A stretch of DNA of 64,000 nucleotides, taken from Bog-473 sp036489775. Lineage in GTDB: Bacteria > Actinomycetota > Acidimicrobiia > Acidimicrobiales > RAAP-2. Within the stretch, counting starts at the first letter, position 1. The number at the start of each line of letters is the position of its first letter. Positions 50,886 through 62,143 of this stretch are shown here, piece by piece. Location of the stretch: NCBI GenBank assembly GCA_036489775.1, contig DASXFC010000019.1:1-64000 (forward strand). Direction: 5' to 3'. Made by a program: the position numbers and the translations under genes. The notes beneath the pieces were generated by a model that was given only the letters and a program-made list of their open reading frames with translations, searched no databases and had not been told where the DNA came from.

Positions 50886-51244
50886 ATGGCCCGGACCTGG
50901 ACCGTCTTGCTGACCACCTACAAGCGGGACGGCAGCGCCGTGCCCACTCCGGTGAACCTGGCCGTCGAAGGCGACCGTGCCTACTTCCGCAGCTACGACA
51001 AGGCCTGGAAAACCAAGAGAATCCGCAATAACCCACTGGTCGAGGTAGCACCCTGCTCAGTCCGGGGGACGCCCGCGGTCCGGCCCTGACGGCGCGCGCC
51101 CGCCTCCTCGAAGGACCTGAGGACCGACATGGGGCTGACGTCCTCGAGCGCAAATATCCCTTCTTCCAAAAGCGCATCGTCCGGCTCGGCCACCGGATGG
51201 CGCACTACCGGACAATGCACTACGAACTCACGCCACAGAGCTGA
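50886..51244 (+). pseudogene. Frameshifted PPOX-class F420/FMN split-barrel protein
   Basis: The frame from ATG 50886 reads ARTWTVLLTTYKRDGSAVPTPVNLAVEGDRAYFRSYDKAWKTKRIRNNPLVEVAPCSVRG and then stops after TPAVRP. In the next frame the expected continuation begins around 51076 (PALTARARLLEGPEDRHGADVLERKYPF and HYRTMHYELTPQS) and ends at TGA 51242-51244. The combined length is 359 bases, one short of a 119-residue gene. A single lost base near 51075-51078 (probably a G of GCGGT) explains it: a recent mutation or a sequencing error. Confidence 0.85.
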
Positions 51245-51318
51245 CCCAAGACACGGCCTCACCTCCTCCCGGCCTACGCTGTGGCCTCGCTCGCCGAGTG
51301 ATCAAAGGGGTCGGCGCC

Positions 51319-51522
51319 ATGAGCTTCCTCCGCGGCTTCCTTCCTCGCCCAGTCCGCCGGGCGATGCACCCAGTGCGCTCCACGGCCGGATCATTCAAAC
51401 GTCGGGCCACCCCTCGACCGGTACGCAAGGCCTTCTACCTCCGCCATCCCATTGGCACGGCCACGACGGCGGCCGGGCGGGCAACTAGGCGGTCCCTCAC
51501 CGGAAAGGGCCACCGCCGCTAG
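51319..51522 (+). CDS. Small, highly basic protein with internal repeat
   Basis: A 67-residue protein from ATG 51319 (AAGGGG about nine bases upstream). It is rich in Arg, with two related blocks: PRPVRRAMHP and PRPVRKAFYLRHP, each followed by a Thr/Ala-rich stretch. No signal peptide or family is recognised. An RNA- or DNA-binding, or cationic role is possible, but nothing shows it. May be missed in automatic annotation. Confidence 0.45.
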   Translation: MSFLRGFLPRPVRRAMHPVRSTAGSFKRRATPRPVRKAFYLRHPIGTATTAAGRATRRSLTGKGHRR

Positions 51523-51547
51523 GCGGCAAGCGGTAGGTAGGAGTCGC

Positions 51548-52312
51548 GTGCCGGATCATCACGAACTTGCTCGTCGCCGCACCCAGATGGGACAGAGCAT
51601 GGTCCCAATGCTGGCCAGCGAGGGACCGCCCGCGCTGGGCGAGATCGGTCAGGGCTACTGGATCGGGCTGTCCGGCGCGCCCTCCCCCGACGTGAACGTG
51701 ACACTGATCGACACGGATGATCCGACTGTGGTGACGGCCGTCCTCAGCACGGTGGACTCGACGGGATTCCCGACGATGCTGATGTTGGCCGGTAACGGCA
51801 CCGGCAGCGACGTCGGCACAGATTGGCAGCACGTGGGTTCCATGCCGTTCATGAGCTACGACATCAGCTCACCTCACCAGGCCGACGACGCCCGGGTGCG
51901 ACGAGCTGGTCCTGGCGACCTCACCGCGGTCACCTCGCTGATGGCCGATGCCTTCGGTCTCGAACCTGATATCGCGGCAGCGGCCGGCGGGCCGGTCCGG
52001 AACCCGAGCGATGCGGCCTGCTTCTTCCTGGTGGAGGACAACGATCAGCCGGTCTCGACCTGCTTCGCCTCGGTGGTGGACGACGCCGTCTGCATCTGGT
52101 GCATGTCGACCCCGGAACGGTTCGCCCGCCGCGGCTACGGCCGTACTCTGCTCGGTCACTGCCTGGCCGAGGCGCATCGGCTTGGTGCCCGCCTCGGCCT
52201 GCTGGGTGCGACGCCAGCCGGTCAGCCGCTCTACGAGGCCACCGGCTGGACCACCCTCGAACCGTGGCAGCTGTACCTCAAAGGCACGACGTCGGCACAG
52301 TTCTCAGGCTGA
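51548..52312 (+). CDS. GNAT N-acetyltransferase with atypical N-terminal half
   Basis: The 254-residue protein runs from GTG 51548, preceded by AGGAG six bases upstream. The C-terminal half (about 110-250) is a GNAT domain: ARVRRAGPGDLTAVTSLMADAF, ACFFLVEDNDQPVSTCFASVV and RFARRGYGRTLLGHCLAEAHRLGARLGLL (RGYGR turn). The first 105 residues form a separate N-terminal half of unknown or degenerate GNAT type. Substrate unknown. Confidence 0.78.
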   Translation: MPDHHELARRRTQMGQSMVPMLASEGPPALGEIGQGYWIGLSGAPSPDVNVTLIDTDDPTVVTAVLSTVDSTGFPTMLMLAGNGTGSDVGTDWQHVGSMPFMSYDISSPHQADDARVRRAGPGDLTAVTSLMADAFGLEPDIAAAAGGPVRNPSDAACFFLVEDNDQPVSTCFASVVDDAVCIWCMSTPERFARRGYGRTLLGHCLAEAHRLGARLGLLGATPAGQPLYEATGWTTLEPWQLYLKGTTSAQFSG

Positions 52313-52364
52313 GAGCCGCTCGGGACGACAACAGGGAGGTTTGCCCTGTGACAATCTGGGCGCC

Positions 52365-52832
52365 ATGGCTGGCACCATCGAAATCACCCGAGAGATCAAC
52401 GCGTCGCCCGACGAGGTCTATGACGTCATCACCGATATCACCCGGATGGGTGAATGGTCGTCGGAGTGCGTCGGCGGCGAGTGGCACGAAGGTTTCAGCG
52501 GTCCCGAGGTCGGTGCCACCTTCGACGGCCACAACTGCAACGGCGAGCTGACCTGGACCACCCAGGGCAAGGTCGTGGCGGCCGACCGCGGCCGAGCCTT
52601 CGCTTTCGAGTGCTCGATGATGGAATTCCACTACTCGACCTGGGGCTACCGGATCGAGCCCACCGCCACCGGATGTGTCGTCACCGAGTGGAGTGAGGAT
52701 CTCCGGCCGGAGTCGGTGCTCGAGTTCAGCGCTCAGGTCTCGGGAATCGACGACCGCACCGAGCGGAATCGCCAGACGATGAGCGGCACCCTCGACCGGC
52801 TGGCGGCTGCGCTCGAGACTCCAGTCCGGTAG
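52365..52832 (+). CDS. SRPBCC-family protein
   Basis: The 155-residue protein is a polyketide cyclase/dehydrase-type START fold (GTIEITREINASPDEVYDVITDITRMGEWSSE), a cavity protein that often binds a lipid or aromatic ligand. ATG 52365 lies in a good position but has only a weak ribosome site. It is 52 bases after the GNAT gene; no partner gives a role. Confidence 0.82.
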   Translation: MAGTIEITREINASPDEVYDVITDITRMGEWSSECVGGEWHEGFSGPEVGATFDGHNCNGELTWTTQGKVVAADRGRAFAFECSMMEFHYSTWGYRIEPTATGCVVTEWSEDLRPESVLEFSAQVSGIDDRTERNRQTMSGTLDRLAAALETPVR

Positions 52833-52850
52833 GAGCGAACGGCGCGCACC

Positions 52851-53741
52851 TCAGGGCAAGGGGCAGCGCATCGGCGCTTGACCCGCTTGCTGGCGAGCCG
52901 TCTCCACGGCCACCCAGGCGCGAAAGGCAATGACATCGTCGGTCAGGTGGGGAAACGGCACATCCCGCCCCGGCCGGTAGTCAGCCAAGAGTCGCGAGAA
53001 ATCGCCCAGGGCCCTGAGGGAATCCGGGGTGGCGCGGATCGAGAGGTCGAAACGCGATTGGCCAGCCCCGGCGGCTCGAAGTGCCGCGTGCCGCCCGGAG
53101 AGGCGCACCGGAGCACTGCGGTCGGCCAGCTCGAAGAATCGATGCTCCTGGTCGTGGCTCCGACTGGCCGTGGACGCGGCCACCTGGTCCAGCTGGAAAT
53201 CCCTGATGACCTCCTCGGTCTGGATCCCGCTGGACACTGCGGCGCGCACCGGCAGTGATGGGAACGCGAGACTGATGGCCTCCGGACATGCAGCCGGATC
53301 CGGCAACCTCGTCATGCTCATCACCGGCTCCGGCGGATCGAGCGTCGGCGACTCCCGGACCTCGACCCACACCGTCTTTGCCTCGTCGGTCACGGTGACA
53401 CCCCAGCGGGTGGCCAGGCTGGCAATGATCTGCATGCCCCGGCCCCCCGTCCCCCAAGAGGTCAGATCGAGGGCGCTTCCCTGGCGGGGTGTGGTGATCG
53501 GGAGCTGTCGGGGGCAGGTGTCGAGCACGTCGATGCGAACCGCTTCGCCGGCCGGACGGACCGTGAAGACGAAGGGCTGGCGGGCGTGGAGGATGGCGTT
53601 TGTGACAAGTTCAGTTGCGCACAGCCCTGCCGCATCGCGAAAGGCTGTGCGCTGCCATTGCACGAGCCGGTCCTCAACAAAGTGCCGCGCGTGGCTGCAA
53701 CTCGTTGGGACCGGATCCAAGGACACCGTCTCAGCCCCCAT
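52851..53741 (-). CDS. HATPase-domain protein with C-terminal domain (RsbW-like)
   Basis: The 296-residue protein begins with a GHKL ATPase domain (about 20-130): CATELVTNAILHAR (N-box), IDVLDTCPRQLP and GTGGRGMQIIASLATRWGV. The C-terminal 150 residues (from about LPVRAAVSSGIQTEEVIRDFQLDQVA) are a separate helical domain found after the ATPase in other actinobacterial proteins of this type. It could bind a sigma factor or a STAS protein. ATG 53741 was taken over TTG 53753. Downstream of a STAS gene on the same strand. Confidence 0.8.
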   Translation of the reverse strand: MGAETVSLDPVPTSCSHARHFVEDRLVQWQRTAFRDAAGLCATELVTNAILHARQPFVFTVRPAGEAVRIDVLDTCPRQLPITTPRQGSALDLTSWGTGGRGMQIIASLATRWGVTVTDEAKTVWVEVRESPTLDPPEPVMSMTRLPDPAACPEAISLAFPSLPVRAAVSSGIQTEEVIRDFQLDQVAASTASRSHDQEHRFFELADRSAPVRLSGRHAALRAAGAGQSRFDLSIRATPDSLRALGDFSRLLADYRPGRDVPFPHLTDDVIAFRAWVAVETARQQAGQAPMRCPLP

Positions 53742-53840
53742 GACGTTCCACAAGATCGAGCGAGCCTCCGAGTCGGTGTGGTCCTTCGGATGGTAGGCCG
53801 TACCCCAACCAGACTCAAGAACTGTTGGACGCTCTGACCT

Positions 53841-54167
53841 CTATTGACGCAGTGGAGAGCGGTCCAGCGCGCTGGCGACACTGCCCGATGCGGCGTACAC
53901 GACCATCTTGCCGCCTGCGACCTCGATGCTGTCTTGCAGTCGGAGTAGTACCTCGACTCCGGTGTCGTCTATGTCGCCGAGTAAGGACGCGTCGACCAGC
54001 AACGAGCAGTCGTGGCGGCCCGAGAGTGCCTCCACCACGCCCACGCTCTCCTGGGCGGTAGTCTGCCGAAACGAGCCTTCGAGGCGAAGGACACACAGAT
54101 CTGCACTGTCGTGCATCTCGAGATGGAAATCGTCGCGGCTACCGCGAACTAGGCGATTGCGGGCCAT
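53841..54167 (-). CDS. STAS-domain protein
   Basis: The 108-residue protein from ATG 54167 has a STAS-like fold: DDFHLEMHDSADLCVLRLEGSFRQ, LLVDASLLGDIDDTGVEVLLRL. The phosphoacceptor position reads DIDDTG, so a threonine takes the place of the usual DSxG serine. It is about 100 bases upstream of the HATPase gene and probably its partner. Confidence 0.78.
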   Translation of the reverse strand: MARNRLVRGSRDDFHLEMHDSADLCVLRLEGSFRQTTAQESVGVVEALSGRHDCSLLVDASLLGDIDDTGVEVLLRLQDSIEVAGGKMVVYAASGSVASALDRSPLRQ

Positions 54168-54234
54168 ATGTCTTTTATCCCCCCATGACAGAGGGTGATA
54201 AACCACCCGGCTAGTCGGGCCGGCCGCGATCGGA

Positions 54235-54429
54235 TCAGGCTTCCTCCTGGTCTCCTTCCAGGCCTACTTCCTCTCGTTCGATATCGGTTCGGCGATCGAG
54301 TTCATCCTCATCGAGGCGAGGCGGCGCCTTGGCATGCTCGCGATGGCTTGGCCTGGCCTCTTCGAAGGTGTCCATGACGTCATCGAGGGTTGGCTCGTCG
54401 TGGGCATCGGTCACGATACGACTCCTCAT
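54235..54429 (-). CDS. Small acidic protein, function unknown
   Basis: A 64-residue protein from ATG 54429, rich in Glu and Asp (HDEPTLDDVMDTFEEARPSH and a C-terminal EEVGLEGDQEE). No membrane segment or known motif. It lies between the STAS gene and glgE with a moderate upstream AGAGA site. Could be real or a chance frame; the composition and intact frame favour real. Confidence 0.4.
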   Translation of the reverse strand: MRSRIVTDAHDEPTLDDVMDTFEEARPSHREHAKAPPRLDEDELDRRTDIEREEVGLEGDQEEA

Positions 54430-54633
54430 AATCGGGATCTCTTGGTTGATGCACCATTTACCCGTGAAGCCCCGAGGCCATGCCGAGGTCCCTGGAGGCT
54501 GGATCCGAGATGAGGCAACCCCCGCACTTTGCTTCCGTGCTGCCCCCTTGCACCGAAGACGTCACGGTCACCGCGGGCGGTCGTTTGTCTGCAACGGCGG
54601 TCGGGTAGAGGCCAATGAGGAGGTGGTCGGATC

Positions 54634-56741
<2,108 letters not shown>

Positions 56742-56745
<4 letters not shown>

Positions 56746-59700
56746 CACTCACCGCACCTGCCCGCAACGTGGTCGTGACCGGCAACGGAAAGGCCGAAGC
56801 GGGCACCTGGTACAAGGACGCAATCATCTACGAAGTGCACGTCCGTGCCTTCTGCGATGGAAACGGCGACGGGATCGGCGACTTCGAAGGGCTCATCTCG
56901 AAGCTGGAGTACCTGCACGACCTGGGGGTGACGGCGCTCTGGCTGCTCCCCTTCTATCCGTCACCACTGCGGGACGACGGATATGACATCTCTGACTACA
57001 GAGACGTGCATCCCTCTTACGGCACCCTCCGCCACTTCCGGACCTTCCTGCGGGAAGCCCACCGCCTCGGCATGCGCGTCATTACCGAGCTGGTTCTGGC
57101 CCATACCTCCGACCAACATCCGTGGTTCGGACGGGCCAGGGCGGCGCGCCCAGGCTCCGTCAATCGCGACTTCTACGTCTGGAGCGACACGCCAAACCGC
57201 TATCGCGAGGCCCGGGTCATCTTCACCGACTTCGAGGATTCGAACTGGTCGTATGACCCGGTGGCCAAGGCGTTCTTCTGGCATCGGTTCTATTCGCATC
57301 AGCCGGCCCTCAACTACGACAACCCTGCTGTCCGGCAAGCCATGTTCGATGTCGTCGACTACTGGCTCTCGATGGGGGTCGACGGACTGCGCCTCGACGC
57401 GGTGCCCTACCTCTATGCCCGCGAGGGAACCTCCTGCGAGAACCTGCCCGAGACCTTCGACTTCCTGCGCCAGCTCCGGGCCCACATAGACGACCGCTTT
57501 GAAGACCGCATGCTCTTGGCCGAAGCGAACCAATGGCCCGAGGACGCCGTCGCCTACATGGGGCGCGGCGACGTCTGCCACATGGCCTTCCACTTCCCGC
57601 TCATGCCGCGCATGTTCATGGCAGCCCGGCAAGAGGACCGCTTCCCGATGGTCGACATCCTGGCCGAGACGCCGGCGACACCACCCTTGTGCCAGTGGGC
57701 GTTATTCCTGCGCAACCACGATGAGCTGACTCTCGAGATGGTCACCGACGAAGAGCGCGACTACATGTACCGCGCCTACGCCCAAGACCCCCAGGCCCGG
57801 GTCAACGTCGGCATCCGCCGCCGGCTGGCCCCGCTCCTCGGGAATGACCGCAAGCTCATCGAGATGATGAACGGTCTCCTCTTCTCCATGCCGGGCACGC
57901 CGATCATCTACTACGGCGACGAAATCGGCATGGGCGACAACTTCTATCTGGGCGATCGCAATGCCGTGCGCACCCCAATGCAGTGGGACGGCGATCGCAA
58001 TGCCGGCTTCTCTACGGCCAACCCACAACGTCTCTACCTCCCGCTCATCATCGATCCCGAATACCAAGCCCAGTCGGTCAATGTGGAGGCACAGGAGCAG
58101 AACCCCAGCTCCCTGTTGTGGTGGATGAAAAGGTTGATCGGCCTGCGCCAGCGCTATCGGGCCTTCGGCCGGGGCACCCTCGACATCCTGCGGCCGGATA
58201 ATCGCAAGGTATTCGCCTTCATACGCCGTTTCGAGGACGAACGGATCCTGGTGGTGGTGAACCTGTCGCGCAATGTGCAGTGCGTCGAACTCGACCTCTC
58301 GGAGTTCCTGGGGGCGGTGCCCGTGGAGCTGTTCGGAAACTCGGAATTCCCGCCCATCGGGGACCTGCCGTACTTCCTGACCCTCGGGCCGCATGGCTTC
58401 TATTGGTTCTCCCTCGAGTGCGATCCGCCTGAAGCCGAGGTACCCCATCCGACCTTCAGAGTCCCCGGCACCTGGGACACCCTCTTCGACGGCGCGGCGC
58501 GGCGGGAGTTCGAGGCCTTCCTCCCCCGCTACGTGGCCGAGCGTCGTTGGTTCGGTGATAAAGCCAGGACAATCACTGGTGCCACCATTCTCGACGCGGT
58601 CCCGCTGCCAGCGCTCGACCGTCGGGCCGTCCCGATGGCCTACGTGTTGATCGTCGAATTACAGATGACCTATGGCAGCCCTGAGCGCTACACCTTGCCC
58701 CTGGCCTTCAGCAAGGGCTCGGCGGCGGACGAGGTGCGGAAGTGGAACCCCGAGGCAATCGTCGCCCACGTCGTGACCCCCGAGGGAACCGTCGTGCTCT
58801 ACGACGCCGTCTTCCAGCAGGATTTCGTCCGCCAGTTCGCGTCCCTCATGACCCGCCGGCGCACTCTGGCCGGCAGCGCCGGGCGCCTCTCCGGCCAGCC
58901 CGCTCCCGGGACACGCCCGGACCCCTCGCTCCTCGAGCTGCCAGCCGAGCCATTGGGAGCAGAGCAGTCAAACAGCTCGATGGTCTTCGGGGAGACGGCC
59001 ATCGCCAAGCTGATCCGGCGCTTCGACGAGGGCGTGAACCCTGGCATCGAGTTGGGCATCTTCCTGAGCGAGCGAGCGCACTTTCCGCACTCTCCCCGCA
59101 CCATCGGCAGTCTCGAGTACACCGGGTACGCCCCTGGTGCCATGCCGGCGACGGTAGGAGTCCTCGAGCAATTCGTGCCCAACGAAGGTGATGGCTGGAC
59201 CTACGTGGTCGACGCATTGACCCATAGCCTCGAGGAAGCGTTGGCCCACCGTCAGTCCGAAGAGCTCCAGGTCGTCCCGCCACACGACATCTTCACCATT
59301 GACACCGCATTGCTCGAACCGGGACACCCTCTGGTAGGTGCCCACCTCGAATGGGCTCGCCTGCTGGGCGAGCGCACGGCCGAGCTCCACCTGGCCCTGG
59401 CCTCGGACCGGACTGATCCCGACTTCGCGCCCGAGCCCATGACCGGGACCGACCGGCAGGCCCTCTATCACGGTGCCCGCAGTCTGACCCGGCAGGTCCT
59501 CAACGAGGTCCGCCGGCAGTCGTCCATCTCACCCACGGTGCGAGAAGTTGTCAGCCGCGAGGCGGAAATCGTCGAACTCCTGCGCGAGCTCAGCTCCACC
59601 TCGTTCGATGCCGCTCGAATGCGAGTGCACGGTGATTACCACTTGGGTCAAGTCCTTTGGACGGGGAAGGACTTCGTCATCATCGACTTCGAGGGCGAGC

Positions 59701-60092
59701 CTTCGCGCTCACTCGGGCGTCGCCGGCTCAAGCGACCCGCTGCAGTTGATATTGCGGGGATGGTCCGCTCCTTTCACTACGCCGCGCGGGCAGCCTCCCT
59801 ACGGCTGACCCGCGACCTCAAGACGTCGGTGGCCTCGGTTGACCCTGGGCTGGTGGATGCCTGGCTGACCTTCTGGCATCGCTGGGTCTCGGGCGTGTTC
59901 CTCAGCACCTACCTCGAGATCACCGGGCCAGCCGACTTGCTCCCGAGAAACAAGAGCCAATTCGGCGATGTCCTCAACTTCTTCCTGCTCGAAAAAGGGG
60001 TCTACGAACTCAACTACGAGATCAACAGTCGACCCACCTGGACCGATATCCCGGCCCAGGGGATTCTCGACATCCTTGACCAGGCCAGGTGA
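56742..60092 (+). CDS. treS: TreS-maltokinase fusion (trehalose synthase plus Mak/Pep2)
   Basis: The 1,116-residue fused protein has two enzymes. Residues about 20-560 are trehalose synthase (GH13_16): DGLRLDAVPYLY (D219), LLAEANQWPED (E261), FLRNHDELTLE (D327). Residues about 570-1,110 are maltokinase: phosphotransferase motifs VHGDYHLGQVLW (about 961) and VIIDFEGEPSRSLGRRR. Together they turn trehalose into maltose and then maltose 1-phosphate for GlgE. A fusion of this kind occurs in some actinobacteria. Overlaps glgE and malQ. Confidence 0.95.
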
Positions 60093-62143
60093 ATTCCTTG
60101 CAGCCGTCAGGCCTGACGGAACTCGCCGTGCAGAGCGGCATCGTCGCCGAGTACGTCGGCACCGACGGGCGTCCCCACCCGGCAGGCGTCGAGACCATTC
60201 GGGCTCTGCTGTCCGCACTGGGACTCGAGGTCAACACCGAACGTGACGCCGAAGAGCACCTGGCGATGCGGCGCGACGAGGTGGCCCGACGCATAGTCGA
60301 ACCGGTGCTCGTGATCCGGACGGGCCGCCAAGCCGACCTGCCGTTCCGACTGCCGGCTGGCCTGTCGCTTGACCGGGCCACGCTCACCCTCCAACTCGAG
60401 TCGGGCGAATCCCGTCGTACCGCGCTGGCCGCAGTGCTTGGAACGGTCCGCCGATCGGCCGATGGAACGGCCCACGGTCGCCTGGAGCTCGGACGAGCCG
60501 GCGGGGGCGAACTCACCCCCGGCATTCATGCCCTGACGATCGACATGCCGAACCGTGTCGTCCAGTCGGTTCTCGTGGTCGCGCCCTCGTGCCCGAGGAG
60601 TGATCGACACTGGGGAGCGTTTATGCCCCTCCACGCGGTGCGGACCACGAACAACTGGGGAATCGGAAGCTACACCGACTTGGCTGAACTGGCGACATGG
60701 GTGAGCGAGCTTGGTGGCGGCTTCGTGGGCACACTTCCGCTGTACCCCATTGATGATCGCGTCCCGATCGATCCCAGTCCATACCTGCCCTTGTCCCGGT
60801 TGGCCTACAACGAGCTGTACATAGACCCCTTGCTCGTCCCCGAGCTGGCTGGTTGTGCCCGGGCTCGAGAGTTGCTGGGAGCGCCCGACACGGCCCTCCA
60901 ACTCTCGGCGCTGCGCTCTGATGAGCTGGTGGACTACGAGGGCGTGTGGGCGCTCAAGTCCCAAGTCCTTGCACTCCTCTTCGACGACCTGTGCACTCGA
61001 CCGACATTCCGACTCGGTGAGCTCCAGACCTTCGGCGAGACACACCCCGAACTCCACGCCTACGCCGACTTCAGAGCCCACCAGGCGTTGCCGCGGCCCG
61101 CCACCGGCGATCCCGCAAGCGACCCTCTCTTCCACCTCTACCTGCAGTGGTTGGCCTCGACGCAACTGGGCCTGGCTGGTCGGGCCGGGGCGCCCCTCTA
61201 CGCCGATATGCCGGTCGGCGTCCGTCCGGACGGCTTCGACACCGAATGGGCACCCAATTCGTTCGCGACGGGCGCGCATGGCGGCGCGCCCCCTGATGCC
61301 TTCTTCGCCGGCGGACAGAACTGGGGCTTCCACCCGCTCCATCCAGAAGGCCTGCGTCACGACGGCTACCGCTACCTGGTGGCATCCCTCCGCCGGGCCT
61401 GTGCGACCGCAAAATTCCTCCGCATCGACCACGTGGCCGGCTTGCACCGCCTCTATTGGGTACCAGATGGGATGCCGGCCACCGATGGTGCCTATGTGCG
61501 TTACCACGACGACGAGATCAGAGCGCTGGTCTGCCTGGAGGCCTGGCGGGCCGGGACGGTCGTGGTAGGTGAAGACCTGGGCACGGTGCCCGAAGAGGTG
61601 CGGACGGCCATGGAGGCCGATCACATGTTGCGGTCCTGGGTCCTGGAGTTCGAATCGACTGAAGCCACGCCGCTCCCCGCGCCCCCGCCCGCAGTGCTGG
61701 CCTCGCTGGGCACCCATGACCTGCCTCGCTTTGCCACCTTCCTCGAGGCCGGCGACATCGAAAACGGCGGCACCGATACGGGACCCTCCAGCGCGGCCAA
61801 CGTGACGGAACGACGACGCTGGCGCAGCGCACTTGAACGGTCGTTGGGAGCGAGCGACTCGCTGACGATGAAACCCGAACAAGTGATCGCCCGCTGCCTC
61901 GAGCACTTGGCCGCGGGTCCGGCCGATCTGGTCCTGGTGGACCTGGAGGAGCTTTGGGGCGAACGGGTCCCACAGAACCGACCGGGCACCGGTCCCGAGG
62001 CTGGAAACTGGGGACGGAAGTCGAGCCGCTCACTCGAGGAGATGCGCACCGACACGGACCGGAGTGCCTTCCTGGCCTCCCTGGCGGTGCTGCGCCGCCA
62101 GGCCGAACTTCCCGACGCCCGAATGGAGGTAGTTGCATCGTGA
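60089..62143 (+). CDS. malQ: 4-alpha-glucanotransferase (amylomaltase)
   Basis: The 684-residue GH77 enzyme rearranges maltodextrins. Catalytic residues sit in LRIDHVAGLHRLYWVP (D447), VVGEDLGTVPEEV (E495) and LGTHDLPRFA (D544). The N-terminal 160 residues form the extra actinobacterial MalQ domain. GTG 60089 overlaps the stop of the fusion gene (GTGA). It can recycle short glucans within the pathway. Confidence 0.92.
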   Translation: MNSLQPSGLTELAVQSGIVAEYVGTDGRPHPAGVETIRALLSALGLEVNTERDAEEHLAMRRDEVARRIVEPVLVIRTGRQADLPFRLPAGLSLDRATLTLQLESGESRRTALAAVLGTVRRSADGTAHGRLELGRAGGGELTPGIHALTIDMPNRVVQSVLVVAPSCPRSDRHWGAFMPLHAVRTTNNWGIGSYTDLAELATWVSELGGGFVGTLPLYPIDDRVPIDPSPYLPLSRLAYNELYIDPLLVPELAGCARARELLGAPDTALQLSALRSDELVDYEGVWALKSQVLALLFDDLCTRPTFRLGELQTFGETHPELHAYADFRAHQALPRPATGDPASDPLFHLYLQWLASTQLGLAGRAGAPLYADMPVGVRPDGFDTEWAPNSFATGAHGGAPPDAFFAGGQNWGFHPLHPEGLRHDGYRYLVASLRRACATAKFLRIDHVAGLHRLYWVPDGMPATDGAYVRYHDDEIRALVCLEAWRAGTVVVGEDLGTVPEEVRTAMEADHMLRSWVLEFESTEATPLPAPPPAVLASLGTHDLPRFATFLEAGDIENGGTDTGPSSAANVTERRRWRSALERSLGASDSLTMKPEQVIARCLEHLAAGPADLVLVDLEELWGERVPQNRPGTGPEAGNWGRKSSRSLEEMRTDTDRSAFLASLAVLRRQAELPDARMEVVAS

